Of a DNA stretch of 42,958 nucleotides, positions 1 through 8,352 are shown piece by piece. Source of the DNA: Erysipelotrichaceae bacterium (GTDB taxonomy: Bacteria; Bacillota_I; Bacilli_A; Erysipelotrichales; Erysipelotrichaceae). The position numbers were made by a program, and so were the translations under genes. Numbering within the stretch: the first letter of the stretch is position 1; every line of letters starts with the position of its first letter. Where the stretch lies: positions 1,410 through 44,367 of the forward strand of contig DOUE01000001.1 of NCBI GenBank assembly GCA_003520745.1, given 5' to 3'. The notes below the pieces were generated by a model, which saw only the letters and a program-made list of their open reading frames with translations, did no database searches and was not told the DNA's origin.

Positions 1-654
1 ACGGGAAGCGCAAGCAATCCGAAACTGGCCGGCATGTCCTTCGCGATCGTCCTCAACCAAACCTTGACCAGCATGGAAAACAACGTCGCCGTCCAACGCA
101 CCATCAGCGACCAACGGCTCTATGAATACGGGACGGACATGGGAAGGAAACTCGAAGCCTATCTCCGGAAAATCCCCGACATGGAAAACATACCCATCTA
201 TATCACCTTGTATAACAGTTCCAGCGCGGACGCAACCCTACCGGGGAAGTTCATCGCCGACGGTTATTTCACCGGACGGGCGGGACAATTCGCCAAGAAC
301 ACCGAACAATGGGTGCTCTAGCACAGCGACGCGGCGGAAACCTTGGACAGCGTGACCTCTTCCGAAATGAAATCGGTCCGGACCGCACTGAAAGAGTTCA
401 TCCCGGAAACCATCGCCATCGTCGGCCAGGCACGCTTTGTCGACCGCAAACTGGATTTCCTTAGGATCAACGTGGTCATCCAGGCGAAAACCTACGCCGA
501 GATCCACGCCTTGACGCAATATCTCGGAAGTCTGCTTGAGAATTTCTCGGACAAAGGCGCCATCATCGTCGCCAATGTGAAGAACTACAACGACACGGTC
601 GCGATCATCCAGCGCGATGCGGACGGCGATTTGACCGTCATCTATACGTATTAG
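1..654 (+). pseudogene. camS: CamS-like lipoprotein, 3' part, interrupted by an in-frame amber codon
   Basis: The reading frame is open from base 1, so the gene starts upstream of the window. It resembles the C-terminal half of the CamS sex-pheromone-precursor lipoprotein family, which commonly sits directly before gatCAB in Bacilli. A TAG at 319-321 interrupts it, and the same frame then continues without shift to the TAG at 652-654. The residues on both sides read as one family-like domain. Translation could restart at TTG 343 or GTG 352, but neither has a clear ribosome binding site. The lesion may be a real nonsense mutation or a base error (CAG or AAG to TAG). Family assignment rests on context plus the sequence pattern around the break. 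Confidence 0.6.
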
Positions 655-663
655 GAGGCACCC

Positions 664-957
664 ATGAATCGATACGAACCTGAATACTTTAAGACGTTGG
701 CGAAACAACTGCGTTTTTCGCTCAGCGACGAGGAAGCCCGCGCCATCGCCGATGAATTCGGCGTGTTGCTTGACCAAATGGATTTATTGGATAAAATCGA
801 TACCGAAGGGGTGGAAGAAATGGTCTACCCGATCGAAGCGGAAACAAGTTTCATGCGTGAAGACGAAGTCGGGCATACCTTCACCGTCGAACAGGCGCTT
901 TTCAACGCGCCGCGTCAAGCCAACGATCACTTCGTGACCGTGAAGGTGGTCGGATGA
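664..957 (+). CDS. gatC: Asp-tRNA(Asn)/Glu-tRNA(Gln) amidotransferase subunit C
   Basis: Small subunit (97 aa) of the GatCAB amidotransferase, which converts misacylated Glu-tRNA(Gln) and Asp-tRNA(Asn) to the correct amide form in the cytoplasm. GatC wraps around GatA and stabilises the GatA-GatB complex. Length and pattern are typical: an N-terminal helix with LRFSLSDEEARAIADEF and a central LDKIDTEGVEEM segment, where GatC proteins usually have a similar acidic turn. The start is supported by AGGAGG six bases before ATG 664. It overlaps gatA by four bases (ATGA), indicating translational coupling. Confidence 0.95.
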   Translation: MNRYEPEYFKTLAKQLRFSLSDEEARAIADEFGVLLDQMDLLDKIDTEGVEEMVYPIEAETSFMREDEVGHTFTVEQALFNAPRQANDHFVTVKVVG

Positions 958-2375
958 TGAACTTCACCCAATACAAAGCGAAAAACAATCCGGTCGAAGC
1001 GGTGAATCTCGCCGTCGAAGCCGCGATGAAAGCCAACACGAAACTCAACGCGGTCGTGACCATGGTCGACCCCGGAGAACAATTAAACCGTCTTGATCAG
1101 TATGCCGGAGGGAAGATGTTCGGCATCCCGATCGCACTGAAAGACAACGTCAACACCAGTGGCGTCCTCACGACCGCCGGAAGTAGAATCCTGGGTAACT
1201 ATGTCCCGCAATACGACGCGACCATCGCCGAAAAACTGCGCGAAGCCGGGGCGATCGTCATCGCGAAATCCTCCCTCGACGAATTCGGGATGGGCGGTTC
1301 CAATCTTAGCGCCGCGACCGGTCCCGTCTACAACCCTTATGATCTATCACGCATGTCCGGCGGTTCATCCGGCGGCAGCGCCGTTCTCGTCGCCTCGGGC
1401 GTCGTCCCGTTTGCGATCGGAAGCGACACCGGCGATTCCGTACGCAAACCCGCTTCCTACAACGGCATCGTCGGATACAAGCCCACCTACGGACGCATTT
1501 CGCGCTATGGGATCATCCCTTACGCTTCCTCATTGGACCACGTAGCCTTCTTCACCCGCAATATCACCGATGCGGCGATCGCCCTGGAAGTCCTTTCCGG
1601 TCGCGATGACCGCGACATGACCTCGCTTCAGCTTCCCGTCGAAGATTACGCAAGTTTACTTAACCCTTCGCTTGAAGGCAAAAAAATCGGCATCCTGACC
1701 AATGTCCTCAAGGCCATCACGAACCCCGAGATCCAAGCCCATTTCGCCAACCTCGTCGCACGTTTGAAAGAACAAGGCGCGACGATCGTCGACATCGAAA
1801 TGAACCAGGACCTGCTTAGCGCGATCCTGCCGACCTACTATATCATCGCCAACGCCGAAGCGACCGCGAACCACTCCAACCTTGACGGATTGCGGTTCGG
1901 CGTACAAAAAGACGGAAAAGAAATCGATGAAGTGATGAGCGCATCCCGCACCGCGGGGTTCGGGAAACAGATCCGCAAGCGCTTCGTCATCGGATCCTAT
2001 GCTTTATTTGTGGAAAACCAGGACAAACTCTTCCGTAAAGCGCAGAAAGTGCGCCGTTTGATCGTCGAAGACCTCAAGCACGCCCTAAGCGACATCGACG
2101 GATTGATCGCACCGGCTTCCGCCGGCGTCGCCCCCAAACTTACCGACACATCCATGGACCAACTCTCCAGCACCTATCTGATCGCGGAGAACTACATGGT
2201 CATGGGGAACTTCTCCGGCTATCCCAGCGTCACTTTGCCCATGGGATATTGCGACGGCTTGCCGGTCGGCGTCAACCTGACCTGCAAACTTTATGATGAA
2301 CAGACGACCTTGAACCTGGCGTTGGCCATCGAACAAGCGACCGGTCTTGCCGACCAAATCAAGGAGGTGGCTTAA
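954..2375 (+). CDS. gatA: Asp-tRNA(Asn)/Glu-tRNA(Gln) amidotransferase subunit A
   Basis: Amidase-signature subunit (473 aa) that hydrolyses glutamine and channels ammonia to GatB. The Lys-cisSer-Ser triad is visible as K63 (in ALKDNV), S138 (in SGGSSGGSA) and S162 (in TGDSVRKP), with the spacing expected for GatA. The residue before the acyl-enzyme serine is Asp where most GatA proteins have Gly (GGS); this looks like a lineage variant and the nucleophile itself is kept. Two ATGs stand in tandem (954 and 957), and 954 overlaps the gatC stop. The gene is the middle member of a tight gatCAB operon. Confidence 0.96.
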   Translation: MMNFTQYKAKNNPVEAVNLAVEAAMKANTKLNAVVTMVDPGEQLNRLDQYAGGKMFGIPIALKDNVNTSGVLTTAGSRILGNYVPQYDATIAEKLREAGAIVIAKSSLDEFGMGGSNLSAATGPVYNPYDLSRMSGGSSGGSAVLVASGVVPFAIGSDTGDSVRKPASYNGIVGYKPTYGRISRYGIIPYASSLDHVAFFTRNITDAAIALEVLSGRDDRDMTSLQLPVEDYASLLNPSLEGKKIGILTNVLKAITNPEIQAHFANLVARLKEQGATIVDIEMNQDLLSAILPTYYIIANAEATANHSNLDGLRFGVQKDGKEIDEVMSASRTAGFGKQIRKRFVIGSYALFVENQDKLFRKAQKVRRLIVEDLKHALSDIDGLIAPASAGVAPKLTDTSMDQLSSTYLIAENYMVMGNFSGYPSVTLPMGYCDGLPVGVNLTCKLYDEQTTLNLALAIEQATGLADQIKEVA

Positions 2376-2376
2376 A

Positions 2377-3804
2377 ATGAACTACGAAACCGTCATCGGG
2401 ATCGAAATCCATTGCGAATTGAAAACCGCCACCAAGATGTTTTCCCCGGCGCCCGTCACGTTCGCCAAACGCCCCAACAGTTGCGTCAATGAAATCGACC
2501 TGGCCCATCCGGGAACCCTTCCGAGTTTAAATAAGAACGCCGTCAAACAAGCGATCAAAGCCTGTGCGGTACTCAACCTTGAGATCGACCCGCTTGTCCG
2601 CTTCGACCGTAAGAACTATTACTACCCCGACTTAGCCAAGGGTTATCAGATCACCCAGCAATTCCATCCCATCGGGAAAGACGGGCATGTGAGTATCCCT
2701 ACTTCAACCGGGGAGAAGATCGTCCGCATCAACCGCCTGCATATGGAAGAAGATACGGCCAAGCAGTTCCACTACAACACCGAAACCTGGATCGACTACA
2801 ACCGGGCGGGAACGCCTTTGGTCGAGATCGTCAGCGAACCCGACATGCGCAATGCGGAAGAAGCGGTCGCCTATGTCGAGAAACTTCGTTCGATCCTCTA
2901 TTACCTTGGCGTTTCCGACGTCAAGATGGAAGAAGGTTCTCTGCGTTGCGACATCAACATTTCCTTGCGTCCGGTCGGAAGCGAAGCCTACGGGGTCAAG
3001 ACCGAAATCAAGAACCTGAACTCCCTCAATAACATCAAAGTGGCGATCGAGGCTGAAATCAAGCGTCAATCCGAACTTCTGGATAAAGGTGAAGCCGTCG
3101 AACAAGCCACGCGCCGTTATGACGACGTCGCGAAAACGACGATCCTGATGCGTAAGAAAGAGGGAAGCGTCGATTACAAGTATTTCCCCGAACCCAACAT
3201 CCCTCCGATCCGTTTGAGTAAAGAATGGGTCGATGAAATCATCGCGACCTTGCCCGAACTTCCCGAAGCGCGCAAAGAACGCTATCTGTCGATCGGACTG
3301 AGCGAATACGACGCCACCGTGTTGACGCAAAACAAGGACCTTTCCGATTTCTACGACGAGATCCTCAAGCACACCGACCAAACCAAGATCGCCGCCAACT
3401 GGTGCATCAGCGAACTGCCGGCCGTGTTGGATACCCAACACCTCGCATCCGCCAAAAACAAACTGACGCCCAAGAACCTGGCGGATATGATCAACGGGAT
3501 CAAAACCGGGACCATTTCCTCCAAACAGGCGAAAGACGTGCTTCCGCACCTGATCCAAGGTGAAAACTTCGAGGACGTCGTGAACCGTCTGGGACTCAAG
3601 CAAGTCAGCGATACCGGCGAACTGCTGCGTGTGATCGTCGATACCTTGGATGAACAAGCCCAATCCGTCGTGGATTTCCATAACGGGAAAGACCGTGCCT
3701 TGGGGTTTTTGGTCGGACAAGTCATGAAGAAAACAAAAGGCCAGGCCAATCCGGCGCTGACCAGTTCGTTGATCACGGAAGAACTGATGAAACGTAAACC
3801 GTAA
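2377..3804 (+). CDS. gatB: Asp-tRNA(Asn)/Glu-tRNA(Gln) amidotransferase subunit B
   Basis: The kinase-transamidase subunit (475 aa). It binds the tRNA, activates the misacylated Glu or Asp with ATP and transfers ammonia supplied by GatA. The GatB/GatE signature is present as IDYNRAGTPLVEIVSEP, preceded by FDRKNYYYPDLAKGYQITQ. The C-terminal tail (GQVMKKTKGQANP) is the YqeY-like tRNA-binding domain ending. A longer frame opens at TTG 2347, but AAGGAGGTGG at 2361-2370 places the start at ATG 2377, just after the gatA stop. A strong hairpin overlaps the stop codon, so the operon ends here. Confidence 0.97.
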   Translation: MNYETVIGIEIHCELKTATKMFSPAPVTFAKRPNSCVNEIDLAHPGTLPSLNKNAVKQAIKACAVLNLEIDPLVRFDRKNYYYPDLAKGYQITQQFHPIGKDGHVSIPTSTGEKIVRINRLHMEEDTAKQFHYNTETWIDYNRAGTPLVEIVSEPDMRNAEEAVAYVEKLRSILYYLGVSDVKMEEGSLRCDINISLRPVGSEAYGVKTEIKNLNSLNNIKVAIEAEIKRQSELLDKGEAVEQATRRYDDVAKTTILMRKKEGSVDYKYFPEPNIPPIRLSKEWVDEIIATLPELPEARKERYLSIGLSEYDATVLTQNKDLSDFYDEILKHTDQTKIAANWCISELPAVLDTQHLASAKNKLTPKNLADMINGIKTGTISSKQAKDVLPHLIQGENFEDVVNRLGLKQVSDTGELLRVIVDTLDEQAQSVVDFHNGKDRALGFLVGQVMKKTKGQANPALTSSLITEELMKRKP

Positions 3805-3823
3805 AGAGGGCGACGCCCTCTTT
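3803..3823. terminator. Bidirectional terminator between gatB and the HHH gene
   Basis: A perfect inverted repeat AAAGAGGGCG / CGCCCTCTTT is separated by one base and flanked by T-rich sequence on the plus side and A-rich sequence on the other. The TAA of gatB (3802-3804) lies in its left edge, and the stop of the convergent gene (3822-3824, read on the minus strand) lies in its right edge. One hairpin therefore closes both genes. Confidence 0.85.
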
Positions 3824-4019
3824 ATTTCATCTTGAATTCAATCGTATGTTCAGCCATTTTCTCTTCAAGCATCCTCAATCCTTTCAATCCGAAACCATGC
3901 AGGGATAAGAGTTCATCTCGAGTGAACCTGTTTAAATCTTCAAACGTCAGAATCCCCGCGTTCTGTAAAGCACGTTGTGCGGGAGCGGGCAAAAAAGCGA
4001 ATCCAAGCTCTTTTTCCAT
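3822..4019 (-). CDS. Small helix-hairpin-helix protein resembling the RNA polymerase alpha C-terminal domain
   Basis: A 65-residue protein that is essentially one compact domain. Its pattern is FLPAPAQRALQNAGI, then TFEDLNRF, then ELLSLHGFGLKGLRMLEE. This is the helix-hairpin-helix fold shared by the alpha-CTD of RNA polymerase and small HHH proteins that bind DNA or protein partners non-specifically. The start at the complement of 4017-4019 is chosen because GGAGGTGCGTC precedes it; the frame extends further upstream without a ribosome site. It is convergent with gatB and divergent from the flavin protein at 4095. The biological role is unknown. Confidence 0.75.
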   Translation of the reverse strand: MEKELGFAFLPAPAQRALQNAGILTFEDLNRFTRDELLSLHGFGLKGLRMLEEKMAEHTIEFKMK

Positions 4020-4094
4020 GACGCACCTCCATATCCCAAGTATAATCAAGGAAGGAATCATGATACAATGATTCTGCACCAAAGGAGATCGGAC

Positions 4095-4580
4095 ATGCGA
4101 CGTAGCGACCGAGAAGTCTCAAACCAAGAAGAAATCAAAGCAATCATCGACCGTTGCGTGATCTGCCGGGTCGCGATGGTCGACGACGGGAAACCGTATC
4201 TTGTTCCACTGAACTTTGGTTATACGCTGGACCAAGGGACATTGACCCTGGTGTTCCACAGCGCCAAAAGCGGACGTAAGATCGACATCCTTCGCCGGCA
4301 TCCCGACGTCTGTTTCGAGATGGATTGCGACCATGCCTTGATCGACGGGGAGCGGGCATGCGACTATAGTTTCGCGTTCTCCAGCGTCATCGGGAACGGC
4401 AAGGTCGAATTCATCGAAGATGAGACGTTGAAACGCGAGGCGCTCAAGCTCCTGATGAAGCGTCAGACGGGCAAAGAGGATTTCGAATTCTCACCCCATG
4501 AAGTCCAAGGCGTCTGTGTCTTTACGATCGTCAGTGAAGATTTCAGCGCCAAGCGAAAGATGACGACAGCGCGTCCCTAA
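4095..4580 (+). CDS. Pyridoxamine 5'-phosphate oxidase family protein (NimA-like)
   Basis: A 161-residue FMN-binding split-barrel protein of the PPOX superfamily, in the branch related to NimA nitroimidazole reductases. Visible hallmarks are CVICRVAMVDDGKPYLVPLNFGY, the typical first strands, followed by FHSAKSGRKIDILRRHPDVCFEMD. The latter is the flavin-phosphate-contacting segment with the partner-strand motif. The start is set by AAAGGAGATCGGAC before ATG 4095; the frame is open much further upstream but overlaps the divergent gene. Members are usually flavin-dependent reductases of unknown substrate, so drug resistance is not implied. It stands alone, divergent from the HHH gene. Confidence 0.85.
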   Translation: MRRSDREVSNQEEIKAIIDRCVICRVAMVDDGKPYLVPLNFGYTLDQGTLTLVFHSAKSGRKIDILRRHPDVCFEMDCDHALIDGERACDYSFAFSSVIGNGKVEFIEDETLKREALKLLMKRQTGKEDFEFSPHEVQGVCVFTIVSEDFSAKRKMTTARP

Positions 4581-4650
4581 CCCGTGATTTACAGGAAGGG
4601 ATGCATACAAATCGAAAATAAGGTATAATAACCCCTGAGGAGTGGATACG

Positions 4651-5265
4651 ATGACACAAACGAAAACAAAAACAAAAACGAGAAAACGCCGTAGAATCAG
4701 CGTCGCCGGAGTGATCCTGGTCCTTGGGATCGCGATTCTCATGGTGCCGGTGATCATTTTCGGATACCTGCTTTACGATGCGACGCTGGGGACGGGCACA
4801 CCGCTTTTCGGCAGCCGCTTCACCAACGACCTCGACCCTAAGATCACCAGCGAACAAATCACGACGGTGGAAACCGCCTTGGACGGATTGGCCAACGTGG
4901 AAAGCGCGACGATCAACCTGAAATCGGCGACCGTACGGATCACCGTCGATACGGCCGATACCCTGATCGACGCGGCCGGCGTCCAAGGCTTGACGACCCA
5001 GGTGTACGATTCGATCATCGCGACGTTGCCGATCGAAACCTATTTCACCTCCGACGAAGTGAAGAAGATGTATGACCTTGAAATCTCCGTCTACAACCTG
5101 AAAGACGGAAAAGATGAAGCGAACTACTTCTATTTCATCCTCGTGAAGAATGCGAACATGGAAACATGGAAGATCCAGGAAGTCTCCAAGCCGCTCAATC
5201 CCGAATTGGCACAGGAACTGCTGGACAAACTCAATGCGGAAGAAACGGAGAATCAAGAGGGGTAA
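4651..5265 (+). CDS. Single-pass membrane protein, unknown function
   Basis: A 204-residue protein with a very basic N-terminus (alternating Lys-Thr, then RKRRR). One hydrophobic segment follows at about residues 21-44 (VAGVILVLGIAILMVPVIIFGYLL), then a soluble region of about 160 residues that is probably outside the cell by the positive-inside rule. The soluble part has a SEQITTVETALDGLANVESATINL stretch and a DLEISVYNL strand-like repeat. I recognise no family. ATG 4651 is preferred over an upstream in-frame GTG because GAGGAG stands nine bases before it. A TATAAT at 4624-4629 could be its -10 element. The stop codon lies in the loop of a terminator. Confidence 0.75.
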   Translation: MTQTKTKTKTRKRRRISVAGVILVLGIAILMVPVIIFGYLLYDATLGTGTPLFGSRFTNDLDPKITSEQITTVETALDGLANVESATINLKSATVRITVDTADTLIDAAGVQGLTTQVYDSIIATLPIETYFTSDEVKKMYDLEISVYNLKDGKDEANYFYFILVKNANMETWKIQEVSKPLNPELAQELLDKLNAEETENQEG

Positions 5266-5280
5266 GCCCCTCTTTGTTTT
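5255..5280 (+). terminator. Terminator with the stop codon in its loop
   Basis: AAGAGGGG (5255-5262), loop TAAG, CCCCTCTT (5267-5274), then TGTTTT. The loop contains the TAA stop of the preceding membrane-protein gene. The next gene starts only a few bases downstream, so its expression needs read-through or a promoter hidden inside the upstream gene. Confidence 0.8.
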
Positions 5281-5281
5281 C

Positions 5282-6616
5282 ATGAGAGAAAAAGACATGC
5301 TGACGGTGAGTGCCGTCGATTATGACAACAATGGATACGGTGTCGCGAAAGTCGACGGTTTCGTCGTCTTCGTCAAAGGATTGATGAAAGGGGAAGAAGC
5401 GGAAGTCCAAGTCGTTTCTTCGCGTAGGAACTACGCCTATGCCAAAGTACGTCGCCTCATCACCTTCAGCGACCAACGCGTCACCCCGAAGTGTCCCATC
5501 GCTTCCGCGTGCGGGGGATGTCAGATCCAACACTTTTCCACCTTGGAACAAGCCTCGTTCAAACAAGACATCGTCGATGGCCTGCTCAAACGGGTCGCGA
5601 AAACCGACGTCCAAGTCCAACCGATCCTGACGATGAGCAATCCCTGGCGTTATCGCAATAAAGTCCAAGTCCCCATCGGAAAAGACAAGCAAGGCAAGAT
5701 GATCTGCGGTTTTTACCGTGCCCAAACCCACGATATCATCCCGTTCACGGATTGCTTCCTCCAACACACGATCCAAAACGACATCCTCGCCTTCATCCTC
5801 GATTTCTACAATTCCCGTCATCTCTACCCCGACACGCTTCGCTGGGTCTTACTAAAGCGCGGGATCGTCACCGAAGAAATCATGGTCGTCCTGATCACCT
5901 CGGACGAAGGGATGTTGCTGAAGGACGAGTTAGTCAAGGAACTGCTATATACCTTCCCCCAAATCAAGTCGATCATCCAAAACATCAACCGCAGGGAAGA
6001 CAACGTGATTTTGGGCGATGAGGAAATCGCGCTGACCCCCGCCACGACGATCACAGATAAGCTTGGCGATTGCGAATTCGCCATCTCCTCCAAATCGTTC
6101 TATCAGGTCAATCCGATCCAAGCGAAAGTCCTCTACGACAAAGTCATCGAGTTCGCACAGTTCAAACCCACCGACACCGTCATGGATCTTTATTGCGGCG
6201 TCGGGACGATCGCTCTATACATCAGTAAATTCGTAAAACAAGTCATCGGTGTGGAAGTCATCCCCGAAGCGATCGAAGACGCCAAGCAAAACGCCAAGCG
6301 CAATCAAATCACCAACGCTTCCTGGATCACCGGCGATGCGGGCGAAGCCGCCCGCAAACTCCATGACGAAGGCATCGGCATCGATGTCATCGTCGTCGAC
6401 CCCCCGCGTAAAGGTCTCAACCAACCCACGATCGATGCGATCGTGGACATCTCCCCCCGCAGCATCGTCTATGTCTCCTGCGATCCGGGCACCCTTGCGA
6501 GAGATCTCGCGATCTTTAGCGAAAAAGGATATCAAACCGAAATCGTCCAACCGGTGGACATGTTTCCCCAAACCGTACATGTTGAAACGGTTGTCTTGCT
6601 AGCTCAAAAAAAATAA
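5282..6616 (+). CDS. rlmD: 23S rRNA (uracil-C5)-methyltransferase, RlmCD/RumA family
   Basis: A 444-residue SAM-dependent methyltransferase that makes m5U in 23S rRNA. In order: an N-terminal TRAM RNA-binding domain (residues 7-60), a [4Fe-4S] cluster site (C71, C77, C80 in CPIASACGGC, and C158 in TDCFLQ), a SAM-binding motif (VMDLYCGVGT), the PPRKGL motif, and the catalytic cysteine C400 in YVSCDPGTL. Members in Gram-positives often modify two positions (RlmCD). An alternative start at ATG 5297 would shorten it by five residues; neither start has a strong ribosome site. The gene begins directly behind the preceding terminator. The lower-GC region begins just after it. Confidence 0.92.
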   Translation: MREKDMLTVSAVDYDNNGYGVAKVDGFVVFVKGLMKGEEAEVQVVSSRRNYAYAKVRRLITFSDQRVTPKCPIASACGGCQIQHFSTLEQASFKQDIVDGLLKRVAKTDVQVQPILTMSNPWRYRNKVQVPIGKDKQGKMICGFYRAQTHDIIPFTDCFLQHTIQNDILAFILDFYNSRHLYPDTLRWVLLKRGIVTEEIMVVLITSDEGMLLKDELVKELLYTFPQIKSIIQNINRREDNVILGDEEIALTPATTITDKLGDCEFAISSKSFYQVNPIQAKVLYDKVIEFAQFKPTDTVMDLYCGVGTIALYISKFVKQVIGVEVIPEAIEDAKQNAKRNQITNASWITGDAGEAARKLHDEGIGIDVIVVDPPRKGLNQPTIDAIVDISPRSIVYVSCDPGTLARDLAIFSEKGYQTEIVQPVDMFPQTVHVETVVLLAQKK

Positions 6617-6721
6617 AAGACTAGAAAGTGCAATGCAGAATATGAAATCATTACTGATCATGGCGTGATGGTATCCATTAACAAGAATGGGGAAGCAAAT
6701 ATCGGATTTACAGGTGATGAA

Positions 6722-7504
6722 ATGAAAAATAATGAGGCATTGTGTGGAGGAAGAGAAAACAAGATATTTAGGAAATCGGATCGAGTGGTCCGTCCGACTG
6801 GAGATTGGACACCCTATGTCCATGATTTCCTGAATTTTCTGATTGAAAAAGGCTTCACGATTGTACCTCAACCTTTTGGTATTAACGAAAAAGGAGAGGA
6901 GATTTTGTCTTTCGTTCAAGGTGCGGTTTATAACGATCCGTTACCTGAATTCATGTTACAAGACAATATGATAAAATCGTCAGCGAAACTATTAAGAGGG
7001 TATCATGAAGTGAGTGGTACGTATATTGATAAATTGACAAAAGAAGAGGTGTGGATGCTACCATCCGTTAACCCCATCGAAGTCATGTGTCATGGGGATT
7101 TCGCTCCATATAATGTCACAATCATCGAAGGGGAGGCGACTGGAATCATCGATTTCGATACCTTGCATCCTGGACCGAAAATGTGGGATATCGCTTATGC
7201 GGTGTATCGTTGGGTACCCTTTGTCAATCCTGTAAATCCGGATTGCAGTTTTTCTTTGGAAGAACAGATACGGAAATCGAGACTATTCCTGGATACTTAC
7301 GGTGTGAAAAATGAAGAACGGGATTTACTTCCTCAAATGATGGTTGATCGTCTGACTAATCTGGTCAACTACATGAGGAATCAAGCGGATGAGGGAAATG
7401 AAGACTTTCGAAGAAACATTGAAGAGGGACATATGGAAGTCTATCTGAAGGATATTCAATACATTTTGAAAAATGAAAGTATGATACTTGAAGGAATAAA
7501 GTAA
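6722..7504 (+). CDS. Aminoglycoside phosphotransferase family protein
   Basis: A protein-kinase-like small-molecule kinase (260 aa from ATG 6722). Catalytic motif CHGDFAPYNV supplies the Asp and Asn of the HGDxxxxN loop, and IIDFDTLHPGP supplies the metal-binding DFD-like segment. The N-terminal GGRENKIFRKSDRVVRP stretch is the typical first part of this family, with VHDFLNFLIEKGF after it. The frame runs upstream to the rlmD stop; GTG 6665 or ATG 6668 are possible earlier starts, but family alignment and AGGTGATGAA before 6722 favour the shorter form. The substrate is unknown, since many members are not antibiotic kinases. Base composition is visibly more A+T rich than the gat region. Confidence 0.8.
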   Translation: MKNNEALCGGRENKIFRKSDRVVRPTGDWTPYVHDFLNFLIEKGFTIVPQPFGINEKGEEILSFVQGAVYNDPLPEFMLQDNMIKSSAKLLRGYHEVSGTYIDKLTKEEVWMLPSVNPIEVMCHGDFAPYNVTIIEGEATGIIDFDTLHPGPKMWDIAYAVYRWVPFVNPVNPDCSFSLEEQIRKSRLFLDTYGVKNEERDLLPQMMVDRLTNLVNYMRNQADEGNEDFRRNIEEGHMEVYLKDIQYILKNESMILEGIK

Positions 7505-7693
7505 CGCATGTAATGGAATTTCGCCTATGTTATCACGAACAAACAATGCCGATGGGTTTTCCGAGGAGATCGTAGTTTTGACATGAATATCGGAACACCC
7601 CAACATTCGACGTAGTGTCTTTTTACGTGTCCGTTCTACAGGGTACAGTGTAAAGGAATTGCAGCTTTTTATCGTAGGATTAATTCTTTACTT

Positions 7694-8233
7694 CTAATAA
7701 GATTTTTTCATTACATTTCTTATGTTTTCCGCAAGGTTATAGACTCGCTTAGCCATTTCATCAGGAGGTGTCTGCATGCCTTCGGCTATCCATGTTTCCG
7801 TCACTCTATCGATACCTCCCATGAAGAAATCCAGTAAAAATTGATCATAATTGACATGAGAGAAGAGCTGCAGGTCATTCATGACATGTGTCCGTATAAG
7901 TGATAACAGTTTGTCCAGTTGATTACACTCATACAGCATGCTAGTGAAAGGCGATTCCTTTAAAATCCTAAATCGGATTAAGAACAGATTGTACATTGTC
8001 AATTCAGCAGTATCATCCAACTGCAACACGAGATCATCGATCTTTGTTTCGACGATATGTAGGATGATTTTTTCTTTACTCTTGAAATGCCTGTACAGTG
8101 TCATACGGACCACATTGGCTTCGTTTGCTATTTCCATCATGCTGATCGATGTCAATGGTCTCTCTTTTAATAGTCTTATCAGAGCCTGAGTAATGAGTTC
8201 CTGTGATTCGTTCATTTGCTTTTTTCTTGCCAT
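7694..8233 (-). CDS. TetR/AcrR family transcriptional regulator
   Basis: A 179-residue one-component repressor. The N-terminal helix-turn-helix is clear: ITQALIRLLKERPLTSISMMEIANEANVVRMTLYRHFKSKEKI. The remaining roughly 120 residues are helical and would bind an unknown ligand. AGGAG precedes the start codon read on the minus strand. It is divergent from the DJ-1/PfpI gene, and the shared intergenic space contains a perfect 10+10 inverted repeat at 8311-8333. A TATAAT for this gene is readable on the minus strand at 8293-8298. It most likely represses itself and the downstream hydrolase genes. Confidence 0.9.
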   Translation of the reverse strand: MARKKQMNESQELITQALIRLLKERPLTSISMMEIANEANVVRMTLYRHFKSKEKIILHIVETKIDDLVLQLDDTAELTMYNLFLIRFRILKESPFTSMLYECNQLDKLLSLIRTHVMNDLQLFSHVNYDQFLLDFFMGGIDRVTETWIAEGMQTPPDEMAKRVYNLAENIRNVMKKSY

Positions 8234-8310
8234 GTTACACTCTCCTAAGAATGTATAAGATATGTTAATCCTATTGCCATCAGATTAACTCCATTATATA
8301 CTACATTCAA

Positions 8311-8333
8311 ATAATGTTACAGTGTAACATTAT
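8311..8333. promoter_or_regulatory. Probable TetR operator
   Basis: ATAATGTTAC, spacer AGT, GTAACATTAT: a perfect inverted repeat with 10-base arms. It lies between the tetR start and the DJ-1/PfpI start and just upstream of a possible TATAAA at 8331-8336, the usual position for a TetR-type operator. The site was seen in the sequence; repressor binding is inferred. Confidence 0.75.
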
Positions 8334-8352
8334 AAAAGGAAAGAAGGTCAAT

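Noticed and set aside
2704..3720. 338-codon open frame on the minus strand across gatB
   Set aside because: It is an antisense shadow of gatB with no ribosome site or domain. Codon bias of the real gene keeps the opposite frame open.
4543..5298. 251-codon minus-strand frame across the membrane-protein gene
   Set aside because: It is antisense to a gene with a clear start and a terminator, and has no recognisable domain.
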